DNA from: Fimbriimonadaceae bacterium
Lineage (GTDB): Bacteria; Armatimonadota; Fimbriimonadia; Fimbriimonadales; Fimbriimonadaceae
DNA: 64,000 nt
Reading direction: 5' to 3'
Assembly: GCA_019454145.1 (NCBI GenBank)
Contig: CP075366.1
Coordinates: 475,564-539,563 of the forward strand
The position numbers and the translations under genes are program-made. Every line of letters starts with the position of its first letter. The first letter of the stretch is position 1. Below the pieces are notes generated by a model. That model saw only the letters and a list, made by a program, of their open reading frames with translations, made no database searches and was not told where the DNA came from. This document shows, one piece after another, positions 17,041 through 25,438 of this stretch.

Positions 17041-18282
17041 TTAATTGGCCTCCATCAAAGTGGACGTTGTCGTCGGATCTGCATCCCAGCCCCAAACGAG
17101 TTGGGGGTCGCGGTAGATTGGGCGATTCATTTTTATGACTTTTGCTTGTCCGTCAGAGACGGTTACGATTGCTTCGAGAAATGTGAAAGCGGTGTTGCGT
17201 CGCCCTTTGAGGCGCACGAGATAGGTTTGGCTACCGATGCAGAAGTAATCCGCAAAGTCGCGCAAGGTGTTGGTCGAGAATCCGTTGATTTGGGCAAGTT
17301 CGCCTAGCTGTTCAAACGTTCCTTGCCGGCTAATGATTCCTTGAATTTGGTCTTCTGTCATATCCGGAATCGTACGAAGGACTTCTTCAGAAACTGTGTT
17401 GATATTGAGTTTCCCTGTGACGAAAGTTTCACCTGTTACTGTTCCGATATTGAGTATCACTTCTGCATCTTGAAGGTTCAAACCCGGAACTGTAAACACT
17501 TGACCAAGTGTCGTGAACTGGCCTTGCGTTTGGCGGCGCTGAATAATAGCTTGAGCGGCCTGATTTCGGAAACCAGCTTGAACCATTTGAGCGTTGCTGG
17601 CCACGTTGAGGTTCAATCGTGCGCTTCCATCAGCACGAAGGTTGGCGGTAGTTGAATCAGTGGTGATTAACTCTGCCATAGGGGGTTGGTCTTCAATGTT
17701 TCCTGTACTAAGGGCTGTTCCGCTAAGGTTGGAAGGTGGTTCAAACAGTGTTTTCGGCGTAAATCCTTTCACCAATAGAAGTTCGCTGACTGTATCAAAT
17801 CCGCGAAGCTTGACGTTGTAAGGCGTTTCGAGCGCATTATAGTATTCGTCCTTTGCACCTTGAAGGCGAGGCTGGAGTTCGGTATTACGCCAATCCAGAA
17901 GAGAAGCAATCTGCTCGTCGGTGAGATTGAATTGCCGAAGTTGCTCCTCATTGACAACGTTTAAATTCACGAATCGCGTGGTATCTAAAATCTGAACGCG
18001 GAATTGAGATTCACCAACCGTGAATTCCTCGGCTCCGTTATTGCCAAGCGAATACCACTCGTCGTCAGTGGAGGTCACATTAACATCCGCTAACGCTAGT
18101 GCCGCCATCGCTCTGGCGAGTCCAGCCTGAGCGGCAAGTTCGGCTTTTCGCCGTTCAAGTCGAAGAGTTTCGGTCTTTAGGTGAGAGTCCAAACGAATAC
18201 TAAAACTTGTGATGATGAGGGTCATGACAAGCATGGTGATGAGAGCCAACATGAAGGCACTTCCAGCTTGAAGCCGTCTCAT
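17041..18282 (-). CDS. gspK: Type II secretion minor pseudopilin GspK
   Basis: A 413-aa protein with the GspK layout. The N-terminal prepilin-like segment (GSAFMLALITMLVMTLIIT) lacks Glu5, as is normal for GspK, and is followed by a large inserted domain. Helix-hairpin-helix-type repeats are visible (LNLNVASNAQMVQAGF, LNINTVSEEVLRTIPDMTEDQIQGI, FEQLGELAQINGF). It would cap the pseudopilus tip with GspI and GspJ. Its start overlaps the gspJ stop by 4 bp. Confidence 0.85.
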   Translation of the reverse strand: MRRLQAGSAFMLALITMLVMTLIITSFSIRLDSHLKTETLRLERRKAELAAQAGLARAMAALALADVNVTSTDDEWYSLGNNGAEEFTVGESQFRVQILDTTRFVNLNVVNEEQLRQFNLTDEQIASLLDWRNTELQPRLQGAKDEYYNALETPYNVKLRGFDTVSELLLVKGFTPKTLFEPPSNLSGTALSTGNIEDQPPMAELITTDSTTANLRADGSARLNLNVASNAQMVQAGFRNQAAQAIIQRRQTQGQFTTLGQVFTVPGLNLQDAEVILNIGTVTGETFVTGKLNINTVSEEVLRTIPDMTEDQIQGIISRQGTFEQLGELAQINGFSTNTLRDFADYFCIGSQTYLVRLKGRRNTAFTFLEAIVTVSDGQAKVIKMNRPIYRDPQLVWGWDADPTTTSTLMEAN

Positions 18283-18995
18283 GTTCCGCCACCCCCACTT
18301 TCCTGAGTAATCGGATTTTCCGCCGTTACATCGCTGAGGGGAAGCCGGAACACCATGATTTCTGGGTCACCTTCTTCTCGCTCCAATGTAATCCGAACAG
18401 CGGCGGGGAGACGGCGCGAACCACCATTAATCGTGTCCCAAGTGGTGATCCATTGAGTGCCATCCCAAAATTCATAGGTAGCACTCGTGATATCAGGAAT
18501 GAGAAGTCGTTCAGTTCCGCCCTGAGTTGAATCGCCGTCGGCTGGAGTTTGGATTCTGAGGAATAACCCTTGCTTATCACCCGCATCGCCGACTGGGTTG
18601 ATGCTGAGCGAAACTTCTGAGTTACCACCTTGCGGGCCGTATTGACTATGAAGCTCTTCAAAGTCATCACTATCAGAAATCAAGAATCCACCCTCGGGAT
18701 TGCGGCTGGTCGTGACCCAAGTAATAGAATCAGGATCACCCACTTGACCACCAGAATTTGCCGCGATGAAGTAAGACATCCGATCATCTGCATCGGTTGT
18801 TAGAAATGCGCCGGTAAATAAGCCTTCCAGAGTTCGCCTGATTTGAATTTCTGACTGAAATGCAGATAGCCGAGCGGGCGTGGATTCTGCGTAGTCAAGA
18901 GTCAAACGATATGCTGTTCCAATAGCTCCGATGATAATGACAGTCATCCCCATCGCGACGATGAGTTCTAATAACGTGAAACCGCGGCGCTTCAA
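18279..18995 (-). CDS. gspJ: Type II secretion pseudopilin GspJ
   Basis: A 238-aa minor pseudopilin with a canonical type IV prepilin leader KRRG cleaved before FTLLELIVAMGM, carrying Glu5. The globular domain is rich in acidic residues and beta strands. The assignment as GspJ follows from the order I-J-K and from its length. It overlaps gspI and gspK by 4 bp each. Confidence 0.8.
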   Translation of the reverse strand: MKRRGFTLLELIVAMGMTVIIIGAIGTAYRLTLDYAESTPARLSAFQSEIQIRRTLEGLFTGAFLTTDADDRMSYFIAANSGGQVGDPDSITWVTTSRNPEGGFLISDSDDFEELHSQYGPQGGNSEVSLSINPVGDAGDKQGLFLRIQTPADGDSTQGGTERLLIPDITSATYEFWDGTQWITTWDTINGGSRRLPAAVRITLEREEGDPEIMVFRLPLSDVTAENPITQESGGGGT

Positions 18996-19381
18996 GTTCC
19001 ACCTCCGTTTCCACCAGTTGCAGTCGCGGGGGTGTAGACGATAGTTGAAACGACGGTATTGCCTTTGGCAACACTGGAAACAGTTAGCCTGATGCCCGTA
19101 AGAGTGTCTACTCCCACGTTGACTTCTTCGATACTCCAGGTGTAATCGCGGAGCCGTTCGTCATCGAATGAACCGCCGCTTTGCGAAACCCACGCTTGAG
19201 TGGCGACGACTTCTTCGAGCTTCTCGTGCGCGATTTTGTCAACAAAGTCTTTTTCGGCCACTGCCCGTTCAGCTCGGGTCAGCCCAGTGAGAGCTCCCAT
19301 CATCGCAGTAATACCAACGGCAAGCATAAACGTTGCGATCAGGACTTCGACCAATGTGAACGCACGATTCTTAGCCGACAC
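18992..19381 (-). CDS. gspI: Type II secretion pseudopilin GspI
   Basis: A 129-aa minor pseudopilin. The prepilin motif is NRA followed by FTLVEVLIATFMLAVGI, with Glu5. The residue before the predicted cleavage is Ala rather than the usual Gly. A short globular domain with KDFVDKIAHEKLEEVVA follows, typical of GspI. It overlaps gspH by 11 bp. Confidence 0.8.
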   Translation of the reverse strand: MSAKNRAFTLVEVLIATFMLAVGITAMMGALTGLTRAERAVAEKDFVDKIAHEKLEEVVATQAWVSQSGGSFDDERLRDYTWSIEEVNVGVDTLTGIRLTVSSVAKGNTVVSTIVYTPATATGGNGGGT

Positions 19382-19949
19382 GACGTTCTATCTCCCCGGC
19401 TTCCCAGCCTTCACCTTCGTAATCGTCGAGAGTGCCTTCAACTACGCTACTTGCTCCATTGAGCGGGCTGATAATCAATAAATAAGAACGCCCATCTTGA
19501 GTGAACTCTGCCACGGCTCGGTCTGCGGTTCCATCCGGGAAAAACCCAACCTGCCATTCAGACTGATTTTCATCTAGCTTATTGCGACGGAACTCCGTAA
19601 ATTCAGTGTTTTCAACTAAAGAAATACCATTGCGGACTTGCCCAAGTTCAAGAGACTCTTCTTCCTGAACCGCTGAATTTTCAGATTGAGTATCGGTTTC
19701 AGTTGGTTCCTCAACGTAATCCCAGCCGATCTGGTTATCACTGCCAAATTTCAGAACGGTTGCCCTGTTTTGGAGCACAGCTTGCCTTCTTGCGATTTGC
19801 GCAACGTTTTCGAGCCCGATTCGAAAACCAGAAGCAGCCTGGCTCCTCTGAACCGCTATAACCGAAGGGAACACAATCGCGGAGAACATGATAATCATAA
19901 TGATTACCAAGACCATCTCCACAAATGTGAACCCTCGATTACGCTTCAT
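19371..19949 (-). CDS. gspH: Type II secretion pseudopilin GspH
   Basis: A 192-aa pseudopilin with leader KRNRG cut before FTFVEMVLVIIMIIMF (Glu5 present). The region SQAASGFRIGLENVAQIARRQAVLQNRA resembles the GspH helix. A Glu/Thr/Ser-rich loop near 75-95 is longer than in typical homologues. It lies between gspG and gspI, which fits GspH. Confidence 0.78.
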   Translation of the reverse strand: MKRNRGFTFVEMVLVIIMIIMFSAIVFPSVIAVQRSQAASGFRIGLENVAQIARRQAVLQNRATVLKFGSDNQIGWDYVEEPTETDTQSENSAVQEEESLELGQVRNGISLVENTEFTEFRRNKLDENQSEWQVGFFPDGTADRAVAEFTQDGRSYLLIISPLNGASSVVEGTLDDYEGEGWEAGEIERRVG

Positions 19950-19971
19950 TGCTCAGTCTCCAGTCAGTTAT

Positions 19972-20412
19972 TTATTCGCCAGATTCGATAATGTCGGCTG
20001 ATTCCGTGTCTTCAACCCCACCTGGGTTGCCATCGGAACCGTAGCTAAGAAGTACGAAGGAGTCATCTCCATCTGGGCCTGGCCATTCGTAGATGTAATC
20101 ACGACCCCATGGATCAAGCGGGATCGGTTTGGTCACATAAGGCCCCTTCCATCCGTTTGCATCTGCAGGTTGAGTGCGGAGCGCTTCTAGGCCTTCATCG
20201 GTGGTTGGGTAGTAACCCACGTCCAGCCGGTATGTATCGAGCATCTTTCGCAAGTTGACAAGGTCGCTACGGGCCGCACCGATCTTGGCTTCTGCTTGCC
20301 GGCTGATGATACGGGGCACGATCATCGCCGCAAGGATCGCGATGATCATGATGACGACGAGGAGTTCGATAAGCGTAAACGCTTTAAGTTTTCGGTTTGT
20401 TCGACTAATCAT
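19972..20412 (-). CDS. gspG: Major pseudopilin GspG
   Basis: A 146-aa major pseudopilin. Prepilin motif LKA then FTLIELLVVIMIIAILAAMIVP with Glu5; the residue before cleavage is Ala instead of Gly. The C-terminal half has the diagnostic GspG signature (YYPTTDEGLEALRTQP, GWKGPYV, PLDPWGRDYIYEWPG, FVLLSYGSDGNPGG) with acidic residues that bind calcium in homologues. It overlaps gspF by 4 bp. Confidence 0.93.
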   Translation of the reverse strand: MISRTNRKLKAFTLIELLVVIMIIAILAAMIVPRIISRQAEAKIGAARSDLVNLRKMLDTYRLDVGYYPTTDEGLEALRTQPADANGWKGPYVTKPIPLDPWGRDYIYEWPGPDGDDSFVLLSYGSDGNPGGVEDTESADIIESGE

Positions 20413-21632
20413 TTGACGAGTTCCTGAGCTTGGAAAATTGGCAGCATAACGCTGAGAACGACGAAGGCAACGAATCCACCCATAAAGAGAAGGATCATTG
20501 GTTCGAGCGAAGATGTAAGTCGGCGAAGGCCTTGTTCGACTTCAAAGTCGAGGCTGTTAGAAACTCGACCGAGCATTTTGGGGAGATCCCCAGTTTCTTC
20601 ACCGATCGCAACCATGTGAGTAAGTACGGGAGGGAATTCACCTGTATCTTTCATTGCCTGGGCGATGGGGACACCTTCGCGGACGTTGGAAACCACTTGC
20701 GCACTGATATTGGAGAAAACACGGTTACCGGCGGCTTTACCTGCGAGTTCTAGTGCTTCTAGGATGGGAACTCCGCCATTCACTAGAGTTCCGAGAACCC
20801 GTGAGTACCGACTGATGATTCCTCGCTTAATAAGCGATCCAGCCAAGGGAAGTTTGAGGAGCATTCTGTCGCGGGAAAGAGCGCCAGCCGGGGTCGCCAC
20901 CCATGCCTTGTAACCAAAAAATGCGCCAACAATCGCCACGATGATCAGCACTGCATTGTTTGTGAGCGCATCAGAAAAGGCAAGCAGCATTTTAGTGGTC
21001 ACAGGCAAAGAGTCACCTAGACCATCGAAAACAACTGCGAGTTTAGGGAATACGAATGTGAGCAATGCAACAATAACAAGAATCGCAACGCCAGTCAAAA
21101 CCGCTGGATAGATCATTGCGGAAATAACTAAGCTACGGCGAGCTACTTCGTTTTCAAGTAGATCAGCCATACGCTCAGCCGCATCGGCGAACTGACCACT
21201 GGCTTCACCGGATCGTAAGGTTTGAACGTAAACCTCAGGAAACAGCTTGTTTCCTTGCATAGCAAGGGCGTCGCTGATCGCCATACCGCCGCGGACTTCT
21301 TCAAGCGCCGCTTCTGCTGCGTGGGCAAGTGGGAGTGCTTCGGTTTGTTCGGAAAGAACTTGGAGAACCCGGTCTAAGGGCAAGCCGGAACTGCTGAGGT
21401 CGGCTAGTCGCCGAGTGAAAAGAGCCAGGTCAGCCCGGTTAGATTTATTACGTTTCTTCTCACCATCGCTTGAGCGTTGAACTGCCGCAGCGGTGGCTTG
21501 CTCATGAATTTCGAGCAGAAACTTGCCTTCGTTCGCTAATGCAGAAACTGCCGCCGCTTCGCTGGGAGCTTCCATGACTCCATTGCGTTTGCGGCCCGAC
21601 GGTTCAACCGCAGAGTATGCGTAGGTTGGCAA
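20409..21632 (-). CDS. gspF: Type II secretion inner-membrane platform protein GspF
   Basis: A 407-aa protein with two T2SSF domains, each carrying the G-E-x(2)-G motif (SGEASGQFADAAERMADLL near 137 and GEETGDLPKMLGRVSNSL near 342). It has three hydrophobic segments, two in the middle (AVLTGVAILVIVALLTFVFP and AVLIIVAIVGAFFG) and one C-terminal (MILLFMGGFVAFVVLSVMLP). The N-terminus MPTYAYSAVEPSGRKRNGVME is typical. It sits 3 bp after gspE. Confidence 0.93.
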   Translation of the reverse strand: MPTYAYSAVEPSGRKRNGVMEAPSEAAAVSALANEGKFLLEIHEQATAAAVQRSSDGEKKRNKSNRADLALFTRRLADLSSSGLPLDRVLQVLSEQTEALPLAHAAEAALEEVRGGMAISDALAMQGNKLFPEVYVQTLRSGEASGQFADAAERMADLLENEVARRSLVISAMIYPAVLTGVAILVIVALLTFVFPKLAVVFDGLGDSLPVTTKMLLAFSDALTNNAVLIIVAIVGAFFGYKAWVATPAGALSRDRMLLKLPLAGSLIKRGIISRYSRVLGTLVNGGVPILEALELAGKAAGNRVFSNISAQVVSNVREGVPIAQAMKDTGEFPPVLTHMVAIGEETGDLPKMLGRVSNSLDFEVEQGLRRLTSSLEPMILLFMGGFVAFVVLSVMLPIFQAQELVK

Positions 21633-21635
21633 AGG

Positions 21636-23204
21636 TTAGATGTCCTCCCGTTGGCAAACTCGCAGAACTTCTTCCGCAGTAGTTGTGCCTTCAAGAACCG
21701 CTAAGCGGCCTTCGCCGAGCAGAGTTCGCATGTTTTGAACTGCCAAGGCGTGATCCTTGATAGAACTTGCCGGAGCGCGTTCAACCGTCATGCGGCGAAC
21801 TTCTTCATCCACGGTCATGAGCTCGTAAAGTCCACGACGGCCTTTGAATCCAGTGTTGCCGCACTTTTCGCATCCGCGTCCAACACGGAACGGAGGATTA
21901 GCCGGATCGTAATCAGCTTCAGTGATTCCAAGAGCGGCTAGGATTTCGGGTTTTTCTTCGTGCGGAACCGAGCAGTGGATACAGTTGGTTCGCAAGAGTC
22001 GTTGAGCAAGAACGCCGACGATCGAAGAAGCGGCAAGGTAAGGTTCAACGCCCATATCAAGCAATCGGGTGATCGCACTCGGAGCATCATTCGTGTGCAG
22101 GGTGCTGAAAACCAAGTGACCAGTCAAAGCCGCGTGGATAGCGATTTCTGCCGTTTCATGGTCGCGGATTTCACCAACCATGATTACATCAGGGTCTTGG
22201 CGGACAATAGAACGAAGGCCGTTCGCAAAGGTTAAACCAATGTTGGCCCGTACTTGAATCTGCCCGATTCCCGCAACTTGATATTCGACGGGGTCTTCGA
22301 TAGTTAGAATGTTGAGTTTCGGCGTGTAGATTTCTTGCAGAGCCGCGTAAAGCGTGGTGGACTTACCAGAACCAGTTGGACCAGTAACCAGAATCATCCC
22401 GTAAGGAATGCTGATGAGCTTACGGAAAATTGCAAAGGTGTCCTGCCGCATCCCGAGTTCAGGAAGGGTGAACATCCCGGTTCCTTTGTCCAGGATACGC
22501 ATAACCGCACGTTCGCCGTGGACGGTAGGAACGATGGAAAGACGAACGTCAATCTGACGCGCACCGACGGTGAGCTTAATGCGACCATCTTGAGGGAGTC
22601 GCCGTTCGGCGATGTTCAGTTCAGCAAGAATTTTGAGGCGGGAAGTCAACGCCGCATGCATTCGGCGGGCGGGCGACATTGCTTCTTTTAGAATCCCATC
22701 AATACGGAAGCGAACTTTGAGTTCCTTTTCGTAAGGTTCGATGTGGATGTCGCTAACGCCATCGCGAACTGCTTGGGCGAACATGACGTTCACCATTTGC
22801 ACGACTGCGGCTTCACCAGCCAACTTCTGAAGGTCGGCAAGGTCGCTGACATCCTCTGCGTCAATAACCGTTTCTTCAGAACCAGGAATATCGCTGAGCA
22901 TCCCTTCAAGGAATCGTTTTTCAAGGATGTCGCGAATGAACTGGGGATCAGCAAGAACAACCTTGACTTCTTTGTCAATGAGAACCGCAAGGTCGTCGGT
23001 TGCGGGGAGACCTTTCAAAGAGCCAATAGCAACAGTTACTGAACCATTGTTGGTTTCGATAGGAAGGACTTGGTTCTTGAGGGCGAATTCGCGCGGTACT
23101 AAGTCAATCGCTTCTGCGTTGGGTTTCGCATCTTCGAGATTGACATAGCTAAATCCAAGTTCAGCCGCTTGCGAGGAATTAGGAGTTACCGCCACCAATT
23201 GCAC
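21636..23204 (-). CDS. gspE: Type II secretion ATPase GspE
   Basis: A 522-aa cytoplasmic secretion ATPase. It has an N-terminal MshEN-like domain (about 10-100), the SDIHIEPYEKELKVRFRIDG block, Walker A GPTGSGKST (about 275-283), the Asp box NILTIEDPVEYQ, a Walker B region (VIMVGEIRDHETAEI), the His box LVFSTLHTND and a C-x2-C ... C-x2-C zinc motif (CIHC and CEKC) near the C-terminus. It is the first gene of the operon gspE-F-G-H-I-J-K-(L)-(M)-(C)-D. The start is GTG 23204; the ribosome binding site is weak. Confidence 0.93.
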   Translation of the reverse strand: MQLVAVTPNSSQAAELGFSYVNLEDAKPNAEAIDLVPREFALKNQVLPIETNNGSVTVAIGSLKGLPATDDLAVLIDKEVKVVLADPQFIRDILEKRFLEGMLSDIPGSEETVIDAEDVSDLADLQKLAGEAAVVQMVNVMFAQAVRDGVSDIHIEPYEKELKVRFRIDGILKEAMSPARRMHAALTSRLKILAELNIAERRLPQDGRIKLTVGARQIDVRLSIVPTVHGERAVMRILDKGTGMFTLPELGMRQDTFAIFRKLISIPYGMILVTGPTGSGKSTTLYAALQEIYTPKLNILTIEDPVEYQVAGIGQIQVRANIGLTFANGLRSIVRQDPDVIMVGEIRDHETAEIAIHAALTGHLVFSTLHTNDAPSAITRLLDMGVEPYLAASSIVGVLAQRLLRTNCIHCSVPHEEKPEILAALGITEADYDPANPPFRVGRGCEKCGNTGFKGRRGLYELMTVDEEVRRMTVERAPASSIKDHALAVQNMRTLLGEGRLAVLEGTTTAEEVLRVCQREDI

Positions 23205-23303
23205 CTATAAATCAACTTGGGTTGAGACGGATAAGAGACTATTCCGTTCACTAAAAAACCAAACGTCCTTTTGAATCTACGTCTATCCCAAGGTAGATAC
23301 GTA

Positions 23304-23328
23304 AAAACGGCAGGATTAGTGCCGTTTT
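23304..23328 (-). terminator. Terminator of msrA
   Basis: AAAACGGCA (23304-23312) and TGCCGTTTT (23320-23328) form a perfect 9-bp stem with a 7-nt loop. On the minus strand it follows the msrA stop and ends in a T-run; T residues follow on the plus side too. It separates msrA from the promoter of the gsp operon. Confidence 0.82.
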
Positions 23329-23361
23329 CTTTTATGAATTGTGCCGTTTAGCGACTCCGAG

Positions 23362-23853
23362 TTATCTGCCGATAGGCCGACGGATATGACATCCGTGCCC
23401 GCCATTCTTTGAAAAATACTCTTGGTGATAATCTTCAGCTGGATAAAAAGCGGTTGCTTCGGTGATTTCAGTCACGATAGGATGCTGGAAGAATTGCTGC
23501 GCCCATTCTTTACTTTCCTTTGCTTGTTCCATTTGCTCAGGTGAGTGGGTGAAGATGGCTGACCGGTACTGAGTACCGATATCTGGCCCTTGACGGTTGA
23601 GGGTTACAGGGTTATGGATTTCCCAAAAATAATGAAGGATTTCCGGATAGGTGATCACGTCAGGGTCGTAGGTGACCTGCACGACTTCCGCATGACCAGT
23701 TAATCCCGTGCAGACTTCGCGGTAGGTTACGTTTTCTACATGTCCCCCCATGTAGCCCGAGATCGCCGACTTAACTCCAGGCAACTTGTGGAAGAGGTCT
23801 TCAATGCCCCAAAAACATCCCCCACCTACGGTTGCGATTTCTAAGTTAGCCAT
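23362..23853 (-). CDS. msrA: Peptide methionine sulfoxide reductase MsrA
   Basis: A 163-aa enzyme that reduces methionine-S-sulfoxide in proteins. The catalytic GGGCFWG motif lies at residues 10-16. Also visible are GYMGGHVENVTYREVCTGLTGHAEVV, YFWEIHNPVTLNRQGPDIGTQYRSAIF and the C-terminal EDYHQEYF. A TAGAAT box 8 nt before the start codon suggests a promoter with almost no leader. It is a single-gene unit. Confidence 0.95.
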   Translation of the reverse strand: MANLEIATVGGGCFWGIEDLFHKLPGVKSAISGYMGGHVENVTYREVCTGLTGHAEVVQVTYDPDVITYPEILHYFWEIHNPVTLNRQGPDIGTQYRSAIFTHSPEQMEQAKESKEWAQQFFQHPIVTEITEATAFYPAEDYHQEYFSKNGGHGCHIRRPIGR

Positions 23854-23910
23854 GTCGTTCTATTCTAAGGATTTTTTGCGCCTAATTGTTGCAGAGGCCC
23901 AATGGTTTTA

Positions 23911-25326
23911 TTACTTGGAGAACTCTTCCGATTCTTCAGCCTCTTCATCCTTGGCTGACTTACCCGCCGCAAGTGCTTCGTCCGGGTCTAGCTTCACATC
24001 TGGCACTGCTACATTCGACATTGGGCGAGCAACATACGCACCTGTTTTTGCTTTATCACGCACACGGAGCATTTCAGCTCGTTCTCTCGCGCCAGGTGAG
24101 ATTGGCCAAAGGGTTCGTTCTGCCCAGTAGGAGGTCAAGAACTCCTGCCAAATGCGGTCGTATACGGCGATGGTCTGATCGGCTATCAGTCCCCAATCAA
24201 AGTCCGTATCTAATCGCTCGTCTGCTTTCGATTTGAGCTCTGCGGCAAGTTCCGGATTTCGGAGAACCCGCAGGATTCCCCAGGCGAGTGATTCTGGGTT
24301 GCCCGCCCAACTAGAAGTTCCAGTTTCATCGTGGAGAACAACTTCCTTAAGTCCACCCGCATCGGAAGCGACAACGGCGGCTCCGGCAGCCATACCTTCG
24401 AGCGCAACAATACCGAACGGTTCGTAAAGACTAGGGAAGACAGCTACATCAGCGCACCGATAAAGCTGATGGAGCGATCGGTTTGCCATAAATCCAGTGA
24501 AAAGAACTTTATCCTTCAACCCATACCAGTTCACAAACTTTTCAAGTTGCTCGCGGTTACCGCCACCAACAATAACGAACTTGGTTTTAGGTTCATTCGC
24601 GAGCACAACCGAGGCCGCATTAAGTAATACATGAATGCCTTTCTCACGGACAAACCGCCCGACATACATGACGATTTTCTCATCGGGATTGGCTAGCTTT
24701 CCTCGCCAAACGGCACGCTCTTCTTCAGTCCAGTCAAATCGAAACTTATTTGCATCCACACCGTTGTAGATCACATCGACTTTGTCAGTCGGGCAGTTGA
24801 AATAGCGGTTCACTTCTGCCTTCATGAACTCAGTGCAGACTATTACTCGCCAGGCTTCATAGGTGAGCCAGTATTCGGATTCGTGGATATAACGCTGAAG
24901 GTCGTTGAAGATTCCGTTGTTCCGCCCTTGTTCGGTGGCGTGAACGGTTGCCAACATCGGCAGTTGGTACTCGTACTTTAGGCTCCGTGCAGAATCCAAT
25001 GAGAGCCAATCATGAGCATGAAAAACTGTGGGTTTTCCTTCCTCGCGCCAATCTTCTAAAAGCTGACGGCAACGGAGGTCGGTGGCTTTGTTCAGCAATT
25101 GAATTTCATGAACAAAGTTATCAGGTTCCTTTTCCAAGTGCACTCGGTGAACATGAACACCTGAAGGTTCGACTTCTTCATCGGGAGCAAGTGGAGTGCA
25201 CTTTGTGACAACGTGAACTTCCACACCACGATCTGCGAGTTTTTTGGAAAGTTCGTAAACGTGCGGGCTGATGCCTCCCACAATCCGGGGTGGGTATTCC
25301 CAAGAGAGCATCACTACTCGCATCAT
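23911..25326 (-). CDS. GT4-family glycosyltransferase (glycogen synthase-like)
   Basis: A cytoplasmic glycosyltransferase of about 471 aa. The N-terminal domain starts RVVMLSWEYPPRIVGGISPHV, a starch/glycogen-synthase-like opening with the GG loop. The C-terminal GT-B domain has YVGRFVREKGIHVLLNAA and the EPFGIVALEGMAAGAAVVASD retaining-transferase signature. An acidic Glu/Asp-rich tail (last 30 residues) is unusual. It may be an alpha-1,4-glucan synthase, but GT4 specificity is hard to read from sequence. The first codons are TTG-ATG-ATG; ATG 25326 is preferred. Confidence 0.82.
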   Translation of the reverse strand: MMRVVMLSWEYPPRIVGGISPHVYELSKKLADRGVEVHVVTKCTPLAPDEEVEPSGVHVHRVHLEKEPDNFVHEIQLLNKATDLRCRQLLEDWREEGKPTVFHAHDWLSLDSARSLKYEYQLPMLATVHATEQGRNNGIFNDLQRYIHESEYWLTYEAWRVIVCTEFMKAEVNRYFNCPTDKVDVIYNGVDANKFRFDWTEEERAVWRGKLANPDEKIVMYVGRFVREKGIHVLLNAASVVLANEPKTKFVIVGGGNREQLEKFVNWYGLKDKVLFTGFMANRSLHQLYRCADVAVFPSLYEPFGIVALEGMAAGAAVVASDAGGLKEVVLHDETGTSSWAGNPESLAWGILRVLRNPELAAELKSKADERLDTDFDWGLIADQTIAVYDRIWQEFLTSYWAERTLWPISPGARERAEMLRVRDKAKTGAYVARPMSNVAVPDVKLDPDEALAAGKSAKDEEAEESEEFSK

Positions 25327-25438
25327 CAACTATTGTGGCTGATCGTGAGATAAGTTAACCGTCGGATAGGTGAAACGCCGATACTCCCTGCACTCAAATC
25401 ATTCTGAGCACAAGGAGTATGAGAAGCAAAAGAATGAG

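Noticed and set aside
25381-25420. ATACTCC/GGAGTAT hairpin downstream of the cytoplasmic BNR gene
   Set aside because: A 7-bp stem with a 26-nt loop and no T-run is too weak to call a terminator.
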